Under the pieces are notes generated by a model that did not search any database, had not been told where the DNA came from, and saw nothing but the letters and a program-made list of their open reading frames with translations. The position numbers and the translations under genes were made by a program. This document shows positions 1 to 3,847 of a stretch of 6,020 nt of DNA, in pieces (positions within the stretch are counted from its first letter, which is position 1; each line of letters starts with the position of its first letter). This DNA comes from Desulfotomaculum sp. (GTDB lineage: Bacteria > Bacillota > Desulfotomaculia > Desulfotomaculales > Nap2-2B), in NCBI GenBank assembly GCA_003445555.1, contig DMDI01000212.1, positions 1-6,020 of the forward strand, in the 5' to 3' direction.

Positions 1-25
1 CCGCGCTCTAAATTTCTCACCCCGT

Positions 26-48
26 GGGGGGCGGGGGGGGGCGCGGGG
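26..48 (+). repeat. G-rich tract with G-quadruplex potential
   Basis: Runs of 6, 9 and 4 G (26-31, 33-41, 45-48) are separated by one and three bases; the long run can split in two, which satisfies the usual four-run G-quadruplex pattern. It lies about 70 bp past the small secreted gene's stop, on the non-template side for plus-strand transcription. Any role is speculative, and homopolymers of this kind are also prone to sequencing and replication slippage. No gene is supported in 1-115. Confidence 0.45.
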
Positions 49-115
49 CTTTCCCCAGCGTCACGCAAGAGCCCGCCGGGGTGGTACCTTAAGACGGCCG
101 GAAAGGGCCCCCGGG

Positions 116-370
116 TCAGCCCTTTTTTCTTTTAGTGGCCAAGGGGCGGACGTGGCCCGTTTTTATTCCCCATTCCGGCATAGCCGCCACATCAAGCGGA
201 ACGCTCACGCGAGGCAGAAAGGCATCTTGGGGGGGCGGGGGCAGGTTAGGCATGGTAAAGTCCTGCGCCTTAACCGGGGGAACCGGCCCCCCTAATAAAC
301 CGGCCAAAATGCCGGTAAGCATAAAGGCTACCGTCATTAAAACCCAAAACTTTCTTTTGTCCTTAGGCAT
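116..370 (-). CDS. small secreted protein, function unknown
   Basis: I read this as an 84-residue secreted protein that I cannot assign to a named family. The start at 370 is chosen because AAAGGAGG (380-387) lies 9 nt upstream; a longer reading to 448 would run through that site and through a hairpin. Residues 2-7 are basic, residues 8-28 are hydrophobic, and a signal-peptidase-like VKA-QD site falls near residues 33-37, so the mature chain is about 48 residues. That chain is proline-rich (a PPPP run near residue 45) and ends in a basic tail (TKRKKG). Residues 38-61 follow F-x-MP ... FLPR-xxx-P-x-DV, which also occurs in the mature N-terminus of the upstream SLH protein (its residues 52-76). 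I infer a shared localisation or partner, or common ancestry. It lies 112 bp downstream of the SLH gene, with a strong hairpin between them. Confidence 0.72.
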   Translation of the reverse strand: MPKDKRKFWVLMTVAFMLTGILAGLLGGPVPPVKAQDFTMPNLPPPPQDAFLPRVSVPLDVAAMPEWGIKTGHVRPLATKRKKG

Positions 371-416
371 AAAAATCTCCCTCCTTTCTCCTGTAACCTC
401 TCTAGGTGGGCTTAAA

Positions 417-445
417 GCCTGGCCAAGGTGGACCCTTGGCCAGGC
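417..445 (-). terminator. 12-bp perfect hairpin between SLH gene and small secreted gene
   Basis: The arms 417-428 and 434-445 are perfectly complementary (GCCTGGCCAAGG against its reverse complement) with a 5-nt loop. Read on the minus strand the stem is followed by TTTAAG, only a weak T tract. It sits 38 nt after the SLH stop and 47 nt before the small gene's start. It could be a partial terminator, or a 3' stabilising or processing hairpin that sets unequal expression of the two genes. The stem is certain from the sequence; the role is inferred. Confidence 0.6.
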
Positions 446-482
446 CAAAAGCGGTGTTACTTTAAGCTCGCTCTTTATAAAC

Positions 483-1631
483 CTATTCTTCTTCCCCGGA
501 AGCAGGAGGACTCTTATAACCTAAAGAGACAATCTTCCGGGCGTTGTTAAGCAGGTGGCAAATTTCCCCTCTGGTTATATAACCCTGCGCCTTGATTTCA
601 AGATTGTAACCCTTGCCTTCTGAGTCTTGATAGTAATGTTTAGTGGGGTCATAATTCACTTTTTGACCGTCTTTATAGTCGTAAATTTTATAACCTTTAA
701 TTAACTTATTTTCCACGGCAATGGCTAACAGGTTCTTTAAATCAGGCGAGATGCTCTTGTAATCTTTAAAGATCATATCTACGTTAGCCGTGTCCGCCGC
801 TTTATTTTGCAAACCGGTGGCCAGCACTAAGGCTACCGCCACATCTTCCCTGGTGGCGGAGGCATTGGGCCGGAAGGAACCATCATTGTGCATGGTTAAG
901 TAAGGAAGGGCTTGTTGAATGGAACCAAAAGCCCAATGACTTGGCTTCACATCCCTTAACTCGACCTCATCTTCGGGCTTGGGCAGTTGTAAAGCCTTGG
1001 TCATGGCCCCGGCTACTTCGGCCCTGACAATAGACTTGCAGGGGCGGAATAATTTATCCGGATAACCCGCGACCGCATTTAAGGCCATCATGGTACAAAT
1101 GTCTTCGTAAGCCCAATAGCCACAAGTGAATGCTTTTTTGGGAATGGTGCCAACGGCAGGAAAGACGCTATCTTCGTATACTACCTTATATGTGGCGCCA
1201 TCTAATTGATACACATAATTAGGTACCATCTTACCAACGCTAACGACTGTAGCATCAATTTCGCTTGCCTTTACAGTCTTGGTAACAATTTTTACTGGGG
1301 GACCCGGATCTTTTACCGTAATTGTTACTTTTTCATCCGCGTAACTAATCTGGTCTCTTTCATCTATCAAACCATCCTTATTCTTATCAATGTACTCTGA
1401 ACTTACATCCTTAGGAATTTCTTTGCGGGGCAAAAATACTTCTACGGCTGAAGGTTGTTCCGCGTCGGGCATCTTAAAGGCCGGTTCGTCCATTCCTGGG
1501 GGCGCATATGGTTCGTCTGCCCCGGCCATGGGCACCGCAAAGACTAAGGTGGCCAAAACGCTTAAAGCAAACAGGGTAGCCATCAACACGCTTAACTTTT
1601 TCCGGGTGGATTTTTTAGCCAATTTACCCAT
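483..1631 (-). CDS. SLH-domain cell-surface protein with EF-hand-like loop
   Basis: This 382-residue exported protein is probably anchored to secondary cell-wall polymer through SLH domains. A signal peptide is visible: basic residues 3-12, a hydrophobic core about 14-36, and an AGA-DE cleavage site near 36-40. Residues 82-93 read DKNKDGLIDERD, a good EF-hand/dockerin-type calcium loop (D82, N84, D86, I89, D93). Three SLH repeats follow, at about 171-214 (YWAYEDI ... IVRAE), 226-272 (DVKPSHWAF ... ATRED) and 287-368 (ITRGE). The third has an insertion of some 25-30 residues between its GY and ITRGE parts, rich in Tyr, Asp and Lys. Between the loop and the repeats, residues 100-165 look beta-rich and have no recognised domain. 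Cysteines at 170, 178 and 198 lie in or beside the first repeat. AAAGGAGG (1641-1648), 9 nt upstream, supports the start. Transcription probably begins near 1836 from a PhoP-type promoter. A structural or scaffolding role at the cell surface is inferred. Confidence 0.9.
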   Translation of the reverse strand: MGKLAKKSTRKKLSVLMATLFALSVLATLVFAVPMAGADEPYAPPGMDEPAFKMPDAEQPSAVEVFLPRKEIPKDVSSEYIDKNKDGLIDERDQISYADEKVTITVKDPGPPVKIVTKTVKASEIDATVVSVGKMVPNYVYQLDGATYKVVYEDSVFPAVGTIPKKAFTCGYWAYEDICTMMALNAVAGYPDKLFRPCKSIVRAEVAGAMTKALQLPKPEDEVELRDVKPSHWAFGSIQQALPYLTMHNDGSFRPNASATREDVAVALVLATGLQNKAADTANVDMIFKDYKSISPDLKNLLAIAVENKLIKGYKIYDYKDGQKVNYDPTKHYYQDSEGKGYNLEIKAQGYITRGEICHLLNNARKIVSLGYKSPPASGEEE

Positions 1632-1836
1632 TTAGATTTTCCTCCTTTTAATTTAAGTTTTTTGGTTTTAGATTCCTAAACAACCTTTTTCCTGCTTTGC
1701 TTTCCTTTTGCTTCCTTAACCTACTTTCCACCACTAAAATGTCTTTTTACTTCCTGTTGCCGCTCCCACCTCCTTTTAAGCTTTGGCCTGTTTATAGTCA
1801 ACCCCCATGGGGAGTTGCCTCTTTCCTGGAATCTGG
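1632..1836 (-). other. long purine-rich 5' leader of the SLH gene
   Basis: If transcription starts about 7 nt past the TATAAT at 1843-1848, the SLH mRNA has an untranslated leader of about 205 nt. It is strongly purine-rich on the sense strand, especially 1640-1790. It has a near-palindromic hairpin at 1799-1817 (8-bp stem with one wobble pair and a 3-nt loop), and a second Shine-Dalgarno-like AAAAGGAGGTGG around 1767-1778 with no start codon at usable spacing. I see no open reading frame in it. Long, structured leaders are known on some S-layer mRNAs, where they extend mRNA life; that role here is inferred. Confidence 0.45.
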
Positions 1837-1842
1837 TTACGC

Positions 1843-1874
1843 ATTATACCAAAAAATTGTTTAGTTTCGGTTAA
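1843..1874 (-). promoter_or_regulatory. extended -10 promoter of the SLH gene
   Basis: On the minus strand TATAAT (1848 to 1843) is preceded by TGG, giving an extended -10 element. The hexamer 17 bp upstream (1866-1871) is ACCGAA, which is not a -35 box but is part of the TTAACC repeat unit 1864-1874. A consensus -10 with activator half-sites in place of the -35 is the layout known for PhoP-activated promoters in Bacillus. The start point would be near 1836. Confidence 0.72.
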
Positions 1875-1929
1875 GAAATTGTCAATTTTCGGTTAATTTT
1901 CGGTTAAGAAATTGTCAATTTTCGGTTAA
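1853..1929 (-). promoter_or_regulatory. PhoP/PhoB-type operator array, seven 11-bp direct repeats
   Basis: Seven contiguous 11-mers, read on the minus strand from 1929 to 1853, begin TTAACC, TTGACA, TTAACC, TTAACC, TTGACA, TTAACC and TAAACA, each followed by five A/T-rich bases (GAAAA, ATTTC and similar). The 11-bp period puts every half-site on one DNA face. This matches the known Bacillus PhoP box, TT(A/C/T)A(C/T)A repeated with 5-bp spacers. Segments 1864-1896 and 1897-1929 match at 32 of 33 positions, a tandem duplication of exactly three units. The array ends 4 bp from the TATAAT. Another OmpR-family regulator with 11-bp half-site spacing is possible, but PhoP fits best. Confidence 0.72.
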
Positions 1930-1972
1930 GAAGGAGAAAGACAGGGCTAATTCTGGAGACACCATTGAATAC

Positions 1973-2022
1973 AAAAAAGGGGGGAGGGGACGGGAAGCAA
2001 TCTTTTTGATTTTTTCCCGTCC
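1973..2022 (-). terminator. hairpin with trailing T-run between the two repeat arrays
   Basis: Arms 1988-1996 and 2014-2022 (GGACGGGAA and its complement) form a 9-bp stem, continued after a 2x2 internal loop by 1999-2002/2008-2011 with a T5 loop. On the minus strand the stem is followed by a C-rich stretch and then TTTTTT (1978 to 1973). The 9-nt gap before the T run makes it an imperfect Rho-independent terminator. It would insulate the SLH promoter from transcription starting upstream, or attenuate transcription from the distal array. Confidence 0.45.
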
Positions 2023-2042
2023 AGGGGTTATCATCTTTATTG

Positions 2043-2096
2043 AGCGTACCACAAAATTGTTAAGTTCAGGTTAATTTTCGGTTAAGTTTTTGTTAA
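2043..2096 (-). promoter_or_regulatory. second PhoP-type array of four 11-bp repeats with degenerate -10
   Basis: Read on the minus strand from 2096, four contiguous 11-mers begin TTAACA, TTAACC, TTAACC and TTAACA. As in the proximal array, the last unit is followed by 4 nt ending in TGG and then a hexamer where the -10 would be, here TACGCT (2048 to 2043), a poor match. The repeated layout suggests a duplicated promoter that has decayed, or an auxiliary binding site. No gene lies between it and the proximal array. The repeats are clear; promoter activity is doubtful. Confidence 0.55.
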
Positions 2097-2164
2097 GTGA
2101 GCCAATTGCGGTCTTCGGAAGTAAAGATGAATAAACAGTTTTAAGGCAGTGGCAAAAACATTTT

Positions 2165-2229
2165 ACCCCGTTGGATAGGAAGGGATTAATTGCTTTAGAA
2201 GAAGCAACCTTCTTTTTATCCAACGGGGT
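2165..2229. repeat. long imperfect inverted repeat (13-bp outer arms)
   Basis: Outer arms 2165-2177 and 2217-2229 (ACCCCGTTGGATA and its complement) are perfect. Inside them 2178-2184 can pair with 2210-2216 only if G-U pairs are allowed in a plus-strand RNA, and 2190-2195/2202-2207 (TTGCTT/AAGCAA) form an inner stem. The whole 65 nt could therefore be one long hairpin in plus-strand RNA. Neither side has a convincing T run. It may be a small non-coding RNA element, a palindromic intergenic repeat or a degraded MITE. Confidence 0.5.
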
Positions 2230-2382
2230 TACCCCAAGATAATCCAGGTTTTATGCGGGTCGTGAGGATGGATAGACAGCGCTTTGGCAAAATTGACCCC
2301 AAAGAAGAAAAGCCAAAAAATAGCGAAAAAAGATGAGAAATAAGAAGGAAAACCTCTTTTTTTGGCGAATTCTTTTTTATAA
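2230..2382. other. A-rich intergenic stretch, no supported gene
   Basis: I see no RNA gene and no convincing coding region here. A plus-strand micro-ORF of 27 codons (2253-2336) starts after a weak AGG and is lysine-rich; it is too short to call. From 2349 the sequence becomes very A/T-rich and forms a degenerate inverted repeat with 2393-2408 (AAACCTC ... GAGGTTT type arms). Confidence 0.4.
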
Positions 2383-2748
2383 CCAAAAAAAACCAAAAGG
2401 AGGTTTCCCTTAACCGCTGTGCGTCTTTCGGTACTAAGCGAACAGGCTTCTCAAATATTGAATTATAAAAACTTCGGGCTGTTTTTCAGTTATGATTTGT
2501 TAGGCTATTCTTTTATGGCTTTGGCCACTTTTTTCATTGCATTTACAATTAAAGCAGCAACCAAACCGGACAAATGGCTGAAAGCGCTTCTGCTGATTCA
2601 TGGGATTTTTGCTGTTTCTGGTGTATTAATGCCAATGTTGGGAACCTTCAAAGCGGATATGTCCGGCGGAAATCTGATTGGCGTTTTGATATTGGAATTT
2701 TGGAGTGCTTATTTCGTTCCCGTATGCATACTTTCTTATTTGCATTAG
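2383..2748 (+). pseudogene. 5'-truncated integral membrane protein remnant
   Basis: An open frame bounded upstream by a stop at 2380-2382 encodes three hydrophobic segments. Counting from a possible GTG at 2419 these are about residues 22-45, 54-76 and 86-107 of 109, with charged linkers (KAATKPDKWLK; TFKADMSGG). The protein-like composition and the three clean segments argue for real coding. The GGAGG at 2399-2403 is 15 nt from the GTG, too far for efficient initiation, and the first 15 codons do not look like a natural N-terminus. I therefore think this is the C-terminal part of a larger membrane protein whose 5' part has been lost. I do not recognise the family firmly. It is the only plus-strand coding sequence supported here. 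If translated it would sit in the cytoplasmic membrane. Confidence 0.5.
2386..2405. repeat. 20-nt sequence repeated inverted at 3202-3221
   Basis: The plus strand here reads A7-CC-AAAA-GGAGGTT. The same 20 nt occur on the minus strand at 3221-3202, where they form the antitoxin's ribosome-binding region. Part of it is low-complexity and part is Shine-Dalgarno sequence, so convergence is possible, but an exact 20-mer is notable. It might be a copied piece of a leader, or inverted ends flanking the toxin-antitoxin segment. Confidence 0.5.
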
Positions 2749-2814
2749 TAGTACGTGGATGGGCGGTTATAGATTAAAGAACAGTATAGTAAAGACGCAA
2801 AGGTGGACTTTTCG
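2749..2814. other. short convergent spacer, no gene seen
   Basis: This 66-bp spacer lies between two remnants that converge. AAGGTGGAC at 2799-2807 (at least 9 bp) is the inverse of GTCCACCTT at 3669-3677, which might mark the ends of a lost or decayed insertion. No terminator with a T run is visible. Confidence 0.3.
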
Positions 2815-2965
2815 TTACCTGCTGTAAAATTGTGCGAGAAAGTCCTTTGGGTCCACGGCAGGTACTGGAGAATTAATAAATTTCCTTTGTATTGCGGGTA
2901 ACAATATAATCAGCTTTTATTCTTTTTGCGATTACACAAACGAGAGCATCTTCAAAATCGGTCAC
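2815..2965 (-). pseudogene. PIN-domain (VapC-like) toxin remnant, 5'-deleted and frameshifted
   Basis: Starting at a GTG that overlaps the antitoxin's stop (GTGA at 2965-2962), the frame reads VTDFEDALVCVIAKRIKA then DYIVTRNTKEIY and stops. This is the C-terminal half of a PIN-domain RNase toxin: the acidic DFEDA segment and the IVTRNTK strand are typical. Shifting one base at about 2878-2884 continues the family's usual ending, NSPVPAVDPKDFLAQFYSR, with a stop at 2815-2817. Removing one A from the GAAATTT there would restore one frame (KEFINSPVP). The N-terminal half, with the first catalytic aspartates, is absent. The antitoxin's last residues therefore probably run straight into a deletion junction. 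The toxin is certainly inactive as read. Confidence 0.75.
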
Positions 2966-3192
2966 TTTGCTTGACAATGTTTGGCTAACCGATCCTTTTT
3001 AGCATCATCCAGCGTATAGCCGTCGTCCTTGATGATGCCGACAAGACCGTCAAGCAGTTCGAGCTTATTTTCACTTAAGCTCGTTAGCTTAACAATGGGT
3101 TTGTTGTTTTTAGTGATAATGATATCTTGTGTTTCCGTCAATTGAAGGTATTTGCCGATATTTGTTTTTAACTCGGTAGCAGTAATAATCAT
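2962..3192 (-). CDS. Phd/YefM-family antitoxin
   Basis: This 76-residue protein has the family's N-terminal DNA-binding and dimerisation fold: MIITATELKTNIGKYL, then DIIITKNNKPIVKLTSL at about residues 23-39. Its acidic, more flexible C-terminal part (DDGYTLDDAKKDRLAKH) is the region that normally wraps the toxin. Such proteins neutralise a partner toxin and repress their own operon. Here the partner is a PIN-domain gene of which only a decayed end survives, so the antitoxin is an orphan, and its last residues (CQAK) may be read-through of the deletion junction. GGAGG at 3204-3208 is 11 nt from the ATG, a little long. A near-consensus promoter lies just upstream. It could still act as a repressor or neutralise a related toxin elsewhere; that is inference. 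Confidence 0.88.
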   Translation of the reverse strand: MIITATELKTNIGKYLQLTETQDIIITKNNKPIVKLTSLSENKLELLDGLVGIIKDDGYTLDDAKKDRLAKHCQAK

Positions 3193-3238
3193 TGTAATAA
3201 GAACCTCCTTTTGGTTTTTTTATGATTGTTTTAATAAT

Positions 3239-3267
3239 ATTGTATTCATATCGTCCGATTTTGTCAA
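3239..3267 (-). promoter_or_regulatory. sigma-A promoter of the antitoxin gene
   Basis: On the minus strand TTGACA (3267 to 3262) and TACAAT (3244 to 3239) are separated by exactly 17 bp: a perfect -35 and a 5/6 match -10. Transcription would start near 3232, giving a leader of about 40 nt that holds the GGAGG site. Phd-type antitoxins usually repress at palindromes near such promoters, but I see no clear operator here. Confidence 0.78.
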
Positions 3268-3399
3268 TTAAATTTTGTACCATTAGCATAGCACAAAATG
3301 GGCAAAGGCGGTAGGGACGGTAAAATCCTCTAAATAAATGTGAATCTGGAAGATGATAGTCAATAGATTTGACCCCCTCCTTAAAAAGCATATGTTGAA
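3268..3399. other. spacer upstream of the antitoxin promoter
   Basis: A minus-strand open frame from 3409 crosses this spacer and enters the antitoxin gene out of frame. It has no ribosome-binding site at its ATG and no recognisable domain, so I do not call it. There is an AAGGAGGGGG-like motif around 3373-3382 with no well-placed start codon. Nothing else is supported. Confidence 0.35.
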
Positions 3400-3590
3400 T
3401 TAAAACCATAACCTTGCCTTTATCCCAGACCTTAAATCAATAATATTACCGTTTTCATCTACCAAATGCGGCCATGCTCATCTTTATCAATCTGTCCATA
3501 AAGCCACTGCTCCTCAAAAAATAAACCGATTCTAGTGCCTCTTAAGAAGCCAAACATTCCACATTTTTCTATCTTGACAATGGTGTTTAC
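3400..3590 (-). pseudogene. frameshifted small protein, unknown family
   Basis: Minus-strand reading from 3590 gives a frame that includes MFGFLRGTRIGLFFEEQW and LYGQIDKDEHGR, then a stop at 3459-3461. Shifting frame near 3467-3473 continues smoothly as PHLVDENGNIIDLRSGIKA and ends in RLWF with a stop at 3400-3402. The joined text (DKDEHGR|PHLVDENGN) reads as a continuous natural protein of about 60 residues, so a one- or two-base indel in a once real gene is likely. There is no good ribosome-binding site and a stop lies just upstream, so the 5' end may also be lost. I do not recognise the family. A sequencing error is an alternative to decay. Confidence 0.5.
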
Positions 3591-3668
3591 CTAGAATCAT
3601 CACAATAGAAAAAGAAGGAGGGCAACGGTGTATCTTAAATCCCTAAAAAATTTGTCTTGACAATGGGG
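3572..3668. repeat. pair of short direct repeats TCTTGACAATGG
   Basis: TCTTGACAATGGTG (3572-3585) recurs as TCTTGACAATGGGG (3655-3668), 83 bp apart and in the same orientation. The second copy includes the palindrome TTGTC-TT-GACAA and runs on into GTCCACC. Between them, plus-strand GGAGG followed by GTG at 3628 opens a frame of only ten codons, stopping inside the second repeat. The arrangement resembles a scar where a mobile element cut a gene start, but no transposase sequence remains to prove it. Confidence 0.35.
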
Positions 3669-3674
3669 TCCACC

Positions 3675-3839
3675 TTACTCTCTGCGTTTTAACTTGAGGC
3701 AGCGCTTATCGATAATTTCCCATTCCACTACCTCGGACTTTTTAAAATTCATCGCCCGGGCAATGGCCGCCGGAAAGTTTACATACCATTGCTGATTATT
3801 TCCTCTCTTTATTACTTGTATTCTGGTTGGATAACCCAT
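3675..3839 (-). CDS. AbrB/SpoVT-like small DNA-binding protein
   Basis: A 54-residue protein beginning MGYPTRIQVIKRGNNQQWYV, followed by NFPAAIARAMNFKKSEVVEW and EIIDKRCLKLKRRE. This is the swapped-hairpin pattern of AbrB/MazE/SpoVT domains: a first strand with an R, a FPAAIARAM helix (the usual IPKxIRExL position), then a GE/SE-V-VEW strand and a final KLKR strand. GGAGG at 3844-3848, only 4 nt from the ATG, decides the start; a longer frame to 3902 would run through the promoter. Such proteins act as dimeric transcription regulators or antitoxins. No toxin gene is adjacent in the expected place downstream. Similar short proteins accompany some insertion sequences, which fits the scar-like repeats on its 3' side. 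Autoregulation through the palindrome upstream is likely. Confidence 0.75.
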   Translation of the reverse strand: MGYPTRIQVIKRGNNQQWYVNFPAAIARAMNFKKSEVVEWEIIDKRCLKLKRRE

Positions 3840-3847
3840 AACGCCTC

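Noticed and set aside
371..448. N-terminal extension of the small secreted protein to a start at 448
   Set aside because: It would begin inside the hairpin region and run through the strong AAAGGAGG at 380-387; the internal start at 370 gives a proper signal peptide.
135..524. Plus-strand open frame of 129 codons opposite the small secreted gene
   Set aside because: It has no ribosome-binding site, runs through the hairpin at 417-445, and lies antisense to a gene with a clear signal peptide and start.
1206..1635. Plus-strand open frames opposite the SLH gene
   Set aside because: They are antisense shadows of a gene with three recognisable SLH repeats; no ribosome-binding sites and low-complexity translations.
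1773..1801. Possible second promoter in the SLH leader (TTGACT with TAAAAG on the minus strand)
   Set aside because: The -10 is poor; the upstream TGG-TATAAT next to the repeat array is far stronger. It cannot be excluded as a minor start.
1853..2096. Reading the 11-bp repeats as a CRISPR array or replication iterons
   Set aside because: Units are contiguous 11-mers with no spacers, which excludes CRISPR. No replication gene is near, and the placement against a -10 element fits a promoter array.
2031..2130. 9-bp inverted repeat TCATCTTTA (2031-2039) and TAAAGATGA (2122-2130) around the distal array
   Set aside because: Short, A/T-rich and imperfectly placed about the array; it may be chance and I could not link it to a function.
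2253..2336. 27-codon lysine-rich micro-ORF on the plus strand
   Set aside because: Only a weak AGG upstream, no recognisable motif, and A-rich sequence favours such chance frames.
2574..2777. Plus-strand frame overlapping the membrane-protein remnant
   Set aside because: It is a shifted reading of the hydrophobic frame and has no start signal or protein-like pattern.
2805..2845. Inverted repeat GGACTTT/AAAGTCC in the toxin remnant as a terminator
   Set aside because: The loop is 27 nt and no T run follows on either strand; the arms lie in former coding sequence and are probably chance.
3110..3409. Minus-strand 99-codon frame overlapping the antitoxin
   Set aside because: No ribosome-binding site, it crosses the antitoxin's promoter and then overlaps that gene out of frame.
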